From the NCBI GenBank assembly GCA_030247725.1, contig JAOTRT010000010.1:1-64000 (forward strand): a stretch of DNA of 64,000 nt, read 5' to 3'. The position numbers and the translations under genes were made by a program. The number at the start of each line of letters is the position of its first letter. Position 1 is the stretch's first letter. This DNA is from Candidatus Nitricoxidireducens bremensis (lineage in GTDB: Bacteria > Pseudomonadota > Gammaproteobacteria > Burkholderiales > Rhodocyclaceae). Positions 35,701 to 47,700 of this stretch are shown piece by piece. The notes under the pieces were generated by a model. The model saw only the letters and a list, made by a program, of their open reading frames with translations, was not told where the DNA came from and made no database searches.

Positions 35701-38700
35701 TGCCCCCCGGTTGCGCAACGGAGTCGGCAAAACTCGGCGCTGCCGGGACGGCGACCGGCGGCGGCGCGAGGGACGGCGCGACATCGGCAGCCGACGCAGC
35801 AACCGACGCCGCCGGCCGCAGCCGCGCCACTTCGTCGAGCAGCGCGCCCACGCTGGGATGGGCGTAGATGCAGGTGGCCGGCAGCTCGATGCCCAGCAGG
35901 GCGTTGAGCTTGCGTATCCAGGTCACCGCCAGGATCGAATCCAGGCCCAGGGCCAGGAAGCCGTCGGCGTCGCGGATGTCGCCCGCGTCCATCATCAGTT
36001 CCTCGGCCAGGCTCTCCACCAGGGTCCGGCGCAGGCTGCCGCGGGATGCCGCCGTTGCCGACGCCGCGGCAGCCGGCGCCGCCGCCTCCTGGGCGAAGCG
36101 GCTGGCGATCCGCGCCTTCACCAGGGGATTGCCGATGAAGGTCTTTTCATGCATCGCCAGTTCCCGCGCCAGCACATCCTCGATGCGTTCACGCAGGGGA
36201 GCCGCGGCGGCGGCCTTGGCGGATTCCAGCGCCTCACGGCTGCCGGCGACGAGCCGGTGGGCGACGGCCAGGGCGCGGGGCAGCACCTCCGCCGCCGGGA
36301 AGACCGGCAGGGAAGCGAAGCGCGCCGCCAGTTCCCGGCCCTTGTATTCCCGCGCGCTGAACAGCACCTCGCGCCCCAGGTCGTCGCCGAGGCGGCGCGG
36401 GAAGGCCAGGGTGGCGCCGGCGCCGGGCGTGAAACCGAAGCCCAGGTAGTTGCTGTGATAGACGCTCTCGGCGGCGAACAGGGCCAGGTCGCAGAACAGC
36501 CCGAGGGACCAGCCGGCGCCGATGGCGTGGCCCTGCATGGCGGCGATCACCGGCAGCGGGAAGTCCAGGGGCAGCGTGTAGATGCGCTGGTCGGTGAAGC
36601 GCGTGTCGCCGCGCTGCAGGCTCTCCAGCCCCTCCCGCGTGCCGCCGCAGGCGAAGTAGGCGTCGTGGCCCGTGAGCACCAGCACCTTGCAGTCCCGCTC
36701 GTGCGCCAGGCGCGCGAAGGCCTCTTCCATGCCCGCCATGAAGGCCGGCGTGAAGCAGTTCTTGTGTTCCCGCTCGCCCATGGACAAGAGCGCCACGCCG
36801 TCGGCGAACAGCGTCAGTTCCATGACCGGCGAGGCGAGTTCCAGGCGCCGGCCCGGCCCCCAGGCCGCCTGCTCCGCCGCGTCGGCCGGGCCGGTAGCGA
36901 GCAGGTCGGAACCCAGGGCCGGCGGCGGCAGCTCGTCGGGGGCCTGGGGCCCGCCGCGCATATGGCGCTTGAGTTCCACCAGGGCGAGGCGCGGGGCGGC
37001 GGCGATCTGGCGCGCCAGTTCCAGGGCACGGGTCTCCGTCGTCCCGGCGGGGACGACGAGGGCGCCGGCGGCCAGTGCGCTGCCCGTCACGGCCCCCTCG
37101 CCCGCTTGCAGGCGGCCCAGGCCGGCGGCACCGAAGCGGCGTTGCAGCAGGGCCGCGGCTTGCGCCGGCAGGTGCGCCGTCAGGCCATAGCGCCCCCCCT
37201 CGTCCAGCACGAGGAAATCGCAATGGGCCGCCAGGACCAGGGCGGCAACGTCGCCCGCCGCCAGGGCCGCGACGACGGGCACCGGGCACGCCAGGGGCGA
37301 AGAGAGGTCCGCTATCGCCGCGGCGCCCTGCCCGTCGCCAGTGAGGCAGACGGCATGGACCGACTCGTCGGCGGCGATGGCGTCCAACTCCGCAACCAGT
37401 TCGTTTGCCAGGACGCCGTCCCAGGGTCCGATGAGTTCCAGATGACGCACTCCGGCGGCGTCGGGCAGGCGGCGCAGCCGCGGGGTAGACGGCTCAGCGG
37501 ATACGGCCGGCGCCGTCAGCGGTGCCAGCCGCACCGGCGCAGGCGGGGAAGTCCGCGGCGCGGCCGGCCCGACCACGCAGGCCGCCGGCGGGGCGAGGCG
37601 CAGGGGCAGGCTGGAAACGGTGCGTGGGACCGGCGCCGCCGGCAGGAAGTCCTCCGGTGGAGGCTCGGCGGCGGGAACTTCCGGCGCGGCGGCCGAGGTT
37701 TCGCCGATCCAGTAGGACTTGCCCTCGAAGACCGTCGTCGGCAGGGGCACGCGGCAGCCCCGCTCGGCGCCGAACTGCAGGGCCGGCGCGGCATCCTGGC
37801 CGCCCAGATAGGCCAGCGCCAGGGCGTCCAGGGACTGGCGCCAGGCGGCCCCGTCGGCGCCCGCCGCGTCGGGCATGGCCGGGAGCGAGGGCGGCGGCCC
37901 GTCGCCGACGAGACCGGCGACAGCCGGGCCGGGCCGGCCGGCCAGCCAGGCGGCGAGGCCCGCGGCCAGGGCCGTGCGGTCCGCGGCCACCAGGGCCAGG
38001 CGATGGAGCCCGTGGCGCCGGCCGACGGCCAGGGTGTAGGCGATGTCGCCGGCGGCCTGGGCCGGCTCCGCGCCCAGATGCTCCGCCAGCCGGCTGGCCT
38101 GGGCCTGCAACTGGGCGGCCGAGCGGGCCGAGAGGACGAACAGCCAGGCGGGCCGCGCCAGGGCGGAGGGCGCGGCAGCCGGCCCCTCCTCGATCACCGC
38201 ATGGGCGTTGGTGCCGCCGAAGCCGAAGGAGCTGACGGCCGCCAGGCGCGGCTGGCCGGGCCGGGCCGGCCAGTCAGCCGGCCGGTCGTTGAGATAGAAG
38301 GGACTGTCGGCCAGGGACAGGCCCGGATTGGGCGGCGTGGCATGGAGGGTGGGCGGAATCTGCCCGTGCTTCAGGGCCAGCAGCACCTTGAGCACGCCGG
38401 CGATGCCGGCCGCCGTGGTGGCGTGGCCCAGATTGGACTTGATGGAGCCCAGGGCGCAGTAGCCGATGGCGTCGGTCCAGCCGCGGTAGGCGCGGGTGAG
38501 GGCCGCGTGCTCGATGGGATCGCCCAGGGGCGTGCCGGTGCCGTGGGCCTCCACGAGACCGATGCGGGCCGGGTCGATGCCGTGGCGCGCGTACACCTCG
38601 CGGATCAACTGCTCCTGGGACAGGGCGCTGGGGGCGGTGATGCCGTTGGTGGCACCGTCCTGGTTGATGCCGCTGGCGACGATGAGGCCGTGGATGCTGT

Positions 38701-41700
38701 CGCCGTCCGCCAGGGCCTGGGACAGGGGCCGCAGCAGCACCGCCGCCACCGCCTCGCCGGGCACGATGCCGTCCGCATCGGCGCCGAAGGCGGCGCAACG
38801 GCCGCTGGGAGACAACATGTTCGCCTGGTTGGCGTAGCGGTAGAAGCGCGGCGATGCCTGGACGAACACGCCGCCGGCCAGGGCCATTTCCGACTCGCCG
38901 GCCCAGAGGCTGTGGCAGGCCAGGTGGATCGCCACCAGGGAGCTGGAACAGGCCGTATCCACGGCCACGGCGGGCCCCTTGAGGTTCAGGTAGTAGGCGA
39001 TGCGCGCGGGGATCAGGGAACAGGTGTTACCCCAGAAGGCCTGGCCCGGCGGCTGGCGCCGGAACAGTTCCTGATAGTCGCCGTGGGCGGCGCCGACGAA
39101 GACGCCGCAGCGGCTCCCTTCCATGTCGGCGCCGGCGTGGCCCGCGTGCTCCAGGGTGCGCCAGGCCTCCTCCAGGAACAGGCGCTGCTGGGGGTCCATG
39201 TAGGTCGCTTCCAGGCCCGAGATGTTGAAGAAGCGGGCGTCGAAGCGATCCACGTCGTCGATGAAGCTGCCGCGATTGCACCAGCTGCCGGGCGCGGCGT
39301 CCCGGTAGAAGGGGGCGAGATCGAAGCGGGTGACGGGCCGCACCAGATCGTCGCCGTCCCGCAGGTGGCGCCACAGGGCCTCGGGATCGGGCGAGCCGGC
39401 GAAGCGACCGCTGTAGCCGACGATGGCGATGGGCTCGCGCTCCATGGCCGGGGCCGCCGGCCGCGCGGCGGCGGCGATGCGGCTGGCGGTCTCGTCGCCG
39501 CCGGGCCGCTCGCAGGCGGCGGCCGCCGGTGCCGGCGCAAGGGCGATGCCCTGCCCTTCCAGGAAGCCCGCCAGCTGGATGACGGTCGGATAGTCGAAGA
39601 GGTCCGTCTGGGCCAGCCGCAAGCCGGGATGCTGGCGCAGGCGATGGACGAACTCGGCGCCGAGGATGGAATCGAGGCCGTAGTCGGCGAAGGACAGGGC
39701 CGGGTCGATGGCTGACGGCGCGAGGTTCAGGGTGGCGGCCAGGGCTTCGACGATCAGACCCTGGACGCCGCCGGTGTCGGCGACCTCGCCTGACGAGCGC
39801 CGTTGCACAGGCGCCGCCACGGGCGCGCCGACGGGCAGCTGCGGCGCCGGCAGCGGCACGGCATCGCCGGGTCGGGCGGCGGCCCAGACCTGCTGGCCCA
39901 GGGCCATTTCCGCCTCGGCGCTGGCGCCGATCCATGCCAGGCCCGTCTCCTCCGCCAGTTGCCGCCAGCTCGCCGCCGACAGGGAGGGCGTGCCGGGAAT
40001 GCGCCGCTCGGGATCGGCGAAGCGCCACCAGCCCTCAAGCAGGCCGAAGGTCAGGTGGGTGAACAGGGTGGCGCGGCTGGTTTCGTTCACCAGCAGCAGG
40101 CCGCCGGGCGCCAGCAGGTCCCGCACCGTGGCGAGAGTCGCGTCCATGCGCCGGGTGGCGTGGAGCACGTTGGCGGCGATGACCAGGTCGTAGCGGCCCG
40201 GCATCAGGGCCTGCCCGGCCAGGGGCTGCTCCACGTCGAACAGGGCGGTCTGCAACCAGGGCGCCTGGGCGCGGAACGTCCGCTCGGCGTGGATCAGGAA
40301 GGCGCGGGAAACGTCGGTGTAGCGGTACTCGGCGATGGCCGCCGACCAGGGCGCCAGGGCCTGGAGCACCGGCCCGGTGGTGCCGCCGGTGCCGGCGCCG
40401 ATTTCCAGGATGCGCAGGGTCGGCCCAGCGCCGGCGGCGCGGCCGGCGACGAAGGCCGCCGCGGCGGCGGCCAGGGCCGCGTTGAAGCGGTTCGCCACGG
40501 CGTTCTGCTTGTAGACGGGCTCCACCAGGTCCATGCGCCCGGCCGGGAACATGACCTCCGTGGCCGGACGGCGGCCGGCCAGGATGTCCGGCAGGGCGCG
40601 CACCACCGTGCCCACCAGGTCGATCTGGGCCAGGGGCCCGCCGGCGGCGGCGACGCGGACGCGATAAGTGTCCCAGGCGGCCCAGGCTTCCGCCGCGGAT
40701 GCCGCGCTGCGCCGCCCCGCCAGAGCCGACTTTTGCAGTGGGTCCAGGGCTCCGCGCCAGGCGGGCCAGTAACCGGATTCCGGCACCGGCGGCCACTCGG
40801 CCGCCACGGCGCCGATCAGGCGGGCGAGCTGCCCTTCCAGTTCCTCCTGCTCGGCCAGCAGGGCCTCGCGGCCGGATGGGGATGCGGCGAGAACCTCGGC
40901 CAGGGCGCGGCGTCCATCGTCCAGCCGGGCCGGCAGCCAGAAGCGCTGCCGCGCGAAGGGATAGGTGGGCGCCGAGACGATGCGCGGCGGACGCGGACGC
41001 GGCAGCAGGCGCCAGTCCACCTCCAGGCCGTTGACCCACAGGCCCAGCACCCGCCGCAGGTCGCCCTGGGCGAGCCAGCGCGCCAGCAGGCCCTGCATGT
41101 CGGGCTCGTCGGCCAGGAGGCCCAGGGCGCCCTTGCGTCCTTCCACCGAGCCGCGCAGGACCTTGGCCGGCTCCTGCCCTGCCGGGGCGGCCAGCCAGGC
41201 CTTCAGGCTCGCGGCCAGTTCCTCGGGGCTCGCCGCCAGGATCGCCAGCCGCTGCTCCATGGCCTCGCGGCCGATCTGCAGGGTCCAGGCCAGGTCGGCG
41301 AGGTCAACCGAAGCGGCCGGCGCGGCCGGCATGGCGCCAGCGAGGGCGGCGGCGGCTTCGTTCAGGGTGTTCCAGGATTCCACCTCGGCCGGTGCCGGGG
41401 AGACCGCCAGGGCCTGCTCCAGGCCCCGGCGCAGGGCATGGCGATGGACGGGCTCGATGCCGTAACTGTCGAAGGGCTCGGCCGGGTCGATGTCGCCGGG
41501 TTCCACGCTGAGGATGTCGGCCAGCAGGCGGCGCAGGGTGTCGATGGGCGAGGGCTGTTCCGGTATCCCGGCAGCCGCCGTGGGCTGCGCGGCACCGGCC
41601 GTCAGGAAGGCCAACAGGCGCTCGGCATATTCCCGCAGCCGCTCCGGATCGCGGGCGGAAAGCACCACGGCCTGGATGCCCGGCGTCGCATCGGCGGCGG

Positions 41701-44700
41701 GCTGCTCCGCCGGCTCGGGCGCGGCCACCACCACATGGGCGTTGGCGCCGCCGGCGCCGAAGGAGGAGACGCCGGCCAACAGTCGGCCGCGGCCGGACGG
41801 CGGTTCCCAGGACGCCAGGCGGGTCTGCAGCCGGAAGGGACTCGCCGCCAGATCGAGATTGGGATTGGCGGGTTCCGCGTGGAGGGTGGGCACCAGTTGC
41901 CGGTGGCGCATCTGCAGCAGCACCTTGGTGAGCCCGGCGATGCCGGCGGCAGCCTCCAGGTGGCCGATGGACGACTTCACCGAGCCCAGGGCGCAGGCGC
42001 CTGCGGCGAGGCCTGCGCCGAAGGCCTGGCAGAGGCCGGTGAACTCGATGGGATCGCCCAGCTCCGTGCCCGTGCCGTGGGCTTCGATGTAGCCGATGGC
42101 GCCGCCGTCCACGCCGGCCCGCCGCAAGGCCTCGCGCACCACCGCGGCCTGGGCGTGGGGATTCGGCACCGTGTAGCCGGCAGTGTTGCCGCCGTGGTTG
42201 ATGGCGCTGCCGAGGATCACGCCGTGGACCCGGTCGCCGTCGGCCAGGGCCCGGGACAGGGGCTTCAAGACCAGGCAGCCGACGCCCTCGCCCGGCACGA
42301 AGCCCTTGCCGCCGGCGCCGAAGCTGCGGCAATGGCCGTCGGGACTCAGCATGCGGGCGGCGCTGAGTTCGATGTAGTTGTCGGGATGCAGGTAGAGGTT
42401 CACGCCGCCGGCCAGGGCCACCTCGCACTCGCCGCGCCGCAGGTGCTCGCAGGCCTCGTGCACGGCCGTCAGGGAGGCGGAGCACATGGTGTCGATGGGC
42501 AGGCTCGGACCATGGAGGTCGAGGCAGAAGGACACCCGGTTGGCGATGCTGGCGAAGCAGGTGACGGGCCGCACCCGGCCGCCGCCCTCGGTCTGCCAGG
42601 GCGTGTGATGGGCGAACCCGGTCTTGGTGACGCCGGCGAACACGCCGACGCGACCGCCGTGCTGCCGGGCCAGGCGGGCGCGCGGATAGCCGGCGTCCTC
42701 GCAGGCGCTCCAGGCCTCCATGAGGAACAGGCGCTCCTGGGGGTCCATGGCGGCGGCTTCCCGCGGCGAGATGCGGAAGAACAGCGGATCGAAATCGGCG
42801 AAGCCTTCGATGAAGCCGCCCCGGCGCGCGTAGCTGCGGCCGGCGGCTACGGCCCGGTCCGGGTCCGCCTCGTAGAAACCGTCCAGGGGCCAGCGCTCGG
42901 CGGGAATCTCGTCGATGGTCTCGCGGCCGGCCGCCAGGTTGGCCCAGAACCCGTCCAGGTCCGCCGCCCCCGGATAGCGTCCGCTCATGCCGATGACGGC
43001 AATGGGCTCGTCGCCGGCGGCAGCGGGCGACGCCGGCGGCGGTGCGGCGGGCGGCATCAGCGGCGCGGCCGTCGCGGCGCCCGGTCCCGCCCAGGCCGCG
43101 CAGGCGTCGGGATGCTTCGCCAGCAGGTGGTCGGCCACCTGGACCAGGGTCCGGCACTCGAAGAACAGGGTCTTCGACAGGCGGCCGAAACGCTCGCCCA
43201 GAGCCTGGTTGAGCCGGTTGATCATCAGGGAATCGATGCCGTAGTTCTCCAGGGGCGCATCGGCCTCGATGGCGCCGGCCGCCAGGCCGGAGATTTCCGC
43301 CAGCAGGCCCGTCAGCCGCTCCGCCACGGCACGCCGCGCGGGCAGCCCGGTCGCCGGCTGCACGGCGCCGCCGGGGCGCGGCAACTGGGCCGATTCGCGG
43401 AAGAAGGCACGGATGCGCGCCCCCTCCCCGGCCACCACGGCCACCTCCCGCTGTCCTGCGGCAAGGCAGCGGCCCAGGGCGGCGAGGCCGTCCCGCGTAT
43501 CCAGGGGGCGCTGGCCCATGCGATCGAAGAAGGCCTGCTCGCCGGCCGGGTCCACGCGCATGCCGCCCTCGCGCCAGAGGGGCCAGTCGATGGCCAGCAG
43601 CGGCGCGCCTTCCCACTCGGCCAGGGCCGCCAGGAAGCCGTTGGCCGCCGCATAGTCGGCTTGGCCCGCGTTGCCCACCGCGCCGGCCAGGGAGGAAAAC
43701 AGCACGAAACCATCCAGGCTCAGGCCGCGGCAGGCCGCCAGCAGGGCCAGGGCGCCCCTTGCCTTGGGCGCCAGCACCGCCTGCAACTGCGCGGACGTCT
43801 TGCGGATCAGGGCGCTGTCCCGGTGGATGCCGGCACAGTGGATCACGCCATGGAGCGCGCCGTACTGGGCGATGCAGTCGCGCACCAGGGCGGCGACGGC
43901 GGGCTGCTGGCCCGGATCGCCGATGTCGATCTGCTCGTAGCGCAGCGTGGCGTCGCCCGACGCCACGGTCGCCAGTTCCGCCAGCCGGGCGCGACGGACC
44001 TCGTCCAGGGGCGACTGGCCCAACAGCACCAGATGGGCGCCCGACGCCCGGGCCAGGATGTCCCGCGCCACATGGCGGCCCAGGGCGCCCAGGCCGCCGG
44101 AAATCAGATAGACGCCGCCGGGGCGCCAGGAGAAAGCCGCGCCGGCGGGCAGGTCCTGCCAGGTGCGCACGAAGCGGCGGCCGTCGCGGTAGCGCACGCG
44201 CCGGTGGCCGCCCTGGCGCGCTTCCCGCTCCAGGACCGCCAGGGCTTCCGCTGCCGACAGGTCGGCCGGGACCTCGACCACCTGGCCCAGGAGCCGCGGC
44301 ACCTCGGCGCCGGCGGAATCCAGCAGCGCGCCCAGACCGGCGTGGAGGCCGCGCGCCGCGTCGCGGGGGACCAGCAGCTGCACCAACAAGGGACCGTCGC
44401 CACCCTGGCGCAGCACCTGCTGCAGGGCGAGCAGCAAGGCTTCGGCGAGCGTCCCATAGCGCTGCCCCGCGTCGCCGGAAAGGGGCGGCACGGGAATCGC
44501 GTCGGGCACGCCGGCGCCCAGGTCAAATTCGCAGGACAGGATCAGGCGGCGCGGCAGCGGGGCGGCGGCGGTCGCCAGGGGCTCGTCGCGCCAGACCGGC
44601 GCCAGCAGCACCGGCGCCGAGGCGGCCTCAGCCGCGGACGGCCCTTCCCCGCCGGCCGCGGGTGCCGCGCTACCCGATGGCACCCAGTAGCGCGTGTCGG

Positions 44701-47700
44701 CGAAGGTCCGCCGCGGCAGCGCCGGTCGGCGGCGGACCGCCGGGCCTTCGTGGGCTTCCAGGATCACATGGGCGTTGCTGCCGCCGAAACCGAAGCTGCT
44801 GACGCCGGCACGGCGCGGCAGGGGCCGACCCTGCCCGTCCGTGGCTTCCGGCCAGGGCTGGCGACTGCGCACGAGATGGAAGGGACTGCCGGCCAGTTCG
44901 ACGTAGGGATTGATGTTGGCGCAGTGGAGGGTGGGCGGCAGTTCCCGCGCCGCCAGGGCCAGCAGCACCTTGGCGACGCCGGCCAGACCCGCGGCGGCTT
45001 CGAGATGGCCGACGTTGGACTTCACCGAGCCGAGGCCGATGCGCAGGCCCCCCTTCTCCCTCTCCTCCCCCGCCAGGCGGTCGTAGGCGAGGCGCAGGCC
45101 GTTGATCTCCACCGGATCGCCCAGGGGCGTGCCGGTGCCGTGGGTCTCGATGTAGCCGATGCTGCGCGGGTCCACGCCCGCCATCGCAGCCGCCACCAGG
45201 TCCGCCTGGGCGCGGGCGCTGGGGGCCGTGAGGGAGCCCGCGTGGCCGCCGTGGTTCACCGCGCCGCCGGCCACGAGGCCGAGGATGGCGTCGCCGTCGC
45301 GCTCGGCGGCGGCCAGGTCCTTGAGCAGCAGCACCACCACGCCCTCGCCGCGCACATAGCCGTCGGCCTCGGCGGCGAAGCTGCGGCAGCGGGCCGTGGG
45401 GCTCAGCATGCCCGCCTGCCACGGCCCTTCGAAGCCTTCGATGGCCAGGGCCAGGTTCACGCCGGCGGCCAGCGCCACGCTGCAACGGCCCTGGCGGATC
45501 GCGTCCACGGCGCCCATGAGGGCCACCAGGGAGCTGGAGCAGGCCGTGTCCACCGCCTCGCTGGGGCCGTGGAGATTGAACTGCCAGGACACCCGGTTCG
45601 CCACCATGGCGAGGGAATTCCCCGTGGCGACGTAGGCATCGCCCGCCACGCCCTCGGCCTGCAGCAGGCTGGCGTAGTCGCGTCCGCTGACGCCGACGAA
45701 GACGCCGGTGGCGGCGGGCAACTCGTCGGGCCGGTAGCCGGCGGATTCCACGGCCTGCTGGGCCGTCTCCAGCAGCAGCCGCTGCTGGGGGTCCATGCGG
45801 CAGGCCTCGTGGGGCGTGGCCTTGAAGAAGGCGGCGTCGAAGCGGTCGATGTCCGCCAGGAAGCCGCCCTGCAGCGGGAAGCCGGCCGCCTCCATGCGGG
45901 CCCGGTAGGCGGGCGAATAGCGTTCCAGCGGCAGGGGCCCCACCAGGTCGTCGCCCGCCAGCAGATGGGCGAAGAAGCTTTCCGCATCGGGACTGCCCGG
46001 CAGCCGCAGGGCCAATCCAACGATGGCGACGCCGGCCACGGGGCCGGCGGCGGCAGGGGCTGCCGGTGTCGCGGGGGCGGTCTCCGGCGTGGGCGGAGCC
46101 GGCGGAACGGACGGCGCATTCGGCACGCTTGGCGCATTCGGCGCATCGACCGGCGCCGCCGCCTCCGGATGGCGGATGGCAAGCCAGCCGGCCAGGTCGT
46201 CGATGTGCTCGCACTCGTAGAAGATGGCCGGCGTCAGGCTGCTGCCGTAGCGGGCGTTGATCTCGTTGGCGAGGCGCGTCAGGGAAATGGAATCGAAGCC
46301 CAGGTCGTAGAAGGGCGAGCGGGGATTGATGTCCGCCGGCGGGAACTTGAGCAATTCGCCCGCCAGTTCCCGCAGCCCCAGGGAGAAGGCAGCGCGGGCG
46401 CCATCCTGCGGGGCGGCCGGGGCGGGATCGGTCGCCGAAGTCGCAGACGCCCCCCCCTCGGCCACGGCGGCGGCGACGCCGCCGTCCAGGCGGGCGGCGG
46501 GCATGGCTGCGGCGAGGGCACGGGCCGGCGTCGCGCGGGCCGGCTCGGGTGCGGACCAGGCCAGTTGTTCCGGCGGCGCGAGGCGCAGGCCGAGCAGGGC
46601 CGCCGCGGTCCCGCCCGCTTCGGTGAGGGCCAGCAAATCCCAGGCCGCCGCGTCGCCGGCGGCGGGCCGCAGAAGCAGGTAACAGACCTCGCCGCCGTCG
46701 AAGCGCAGGCTGTCGATGCGCGCCACCGCATGGCGCGCCGACTCGGGCCGCAGCAGCGTCATCATCTGCCAGGCCGCGCCCAGGGCCGGCGCCGGCAGGA
46801 AGACGTCGCGCTTGAAATGGTCCTGCTGGGGCGGGTTCGCCCGCAGGCGGCAGAGGGCGCCGCCGCCGGCCTGGGGCCACAGGGTCTCGATGACTTCCAG
46901 GTAGGGGCGGAAGCCCAGTTGGGATTCGGCGAGTTGGCGGTAGACCTCCGCAGCCGTCTGCAGGGGGCCGCCGGTCAGGGCGGCGAGATCGGCCCGCGGC
47001 ATGGCCGGCAGCAGGTCCCCGAGTCGGACGCGGGCGAAGGGCGCCGGGGCGCCCTCCCCTTCCCTCGCGGACAACTCGATCAGGGGCCCACCGTCTGCAT
47101 CCAGCACGGCGGCCGAGAGGACGGCCTTGCGGCCCCAGTCGGGCGCCCGGGCCGCCTCCAGGCCGTGGAGGGCCAGCTCGGTGCCGAAGCCGGCCTCCCG
47201 CGCCACGGCGGCGGCCATCTCGGCGACGACGACGGGCAGGAGCTGCTGCTGGCGCTTCCAGGTGAAGACGTAGTCGAGTAGTTCGCCCAGGTGGATGTCC
47301 GTGGCGTAGCGCAGGCCGTGCCGGTCCGACAGGTTGCAGCCGACGAAGGGATGGAGCTTGAGGCCGGGCCCCAGGGGCATCACCACCGAGGGCGCGTCCG
47401 GATAGGAGGCATACCAGCAGCGCACCGACTCGAAGGGATAGGACGGCAGGGACAGGCGCCGCCGCCGCTCCGCGCCGGGCTGCTTTTCCCAGGGAATGAG
47501 GGCGCCGTCGGCCCACCAGCGGGCCAGCTCCGCGAGCTGCCGACCGGCCAGGGCCGCCTGCACCTTGGCCGCATCCACGCGCGGGTCCCGGTCGAGGATG
47601 GTGGGCGTGTACACCGCGCCCTCGCCCGCCTCGCCGTCGGCGCGGAAACGGGATAGCGCCTGCCGCAGCTGCGCCACATCCTGCGCCACCACGGCGAACC

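Larger units (their letters stand above)
35471..39448 (-). other. Module M5: beta-branching module KS-pseudoECH-ECH2-ACP-ACP
   Basis: KS Cys4876 is followed by a shortened linker, a degenerate crotonase-like domain, and a full ECH2-like domain with [26 protein letters not shown] and GFTPGAGAT, motifs shared with PksI/CurF-ECH2 decarboxylases. Two near-identical ACPs follow, both with LDSILAVTW. Trp six residues after the modified Ser is the known flag of ACPs recognised by HMG-CoA-synthase enzymes. The module is the likely acceptor of the cassette encoded at 5.7-9.5 kb. Confidence 0.88.

Noticed and set aside
33164..39715. A 2183-codon open frame on the plus strand, and similar ones at 39803-47281 and 17955-22217
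   Set aside because: They lie antisense to megasynthase domains, show no recognisable domains and have Gly/Arg/Gln/His-rich translations typical of reverse frames of high-GC coding DNA.
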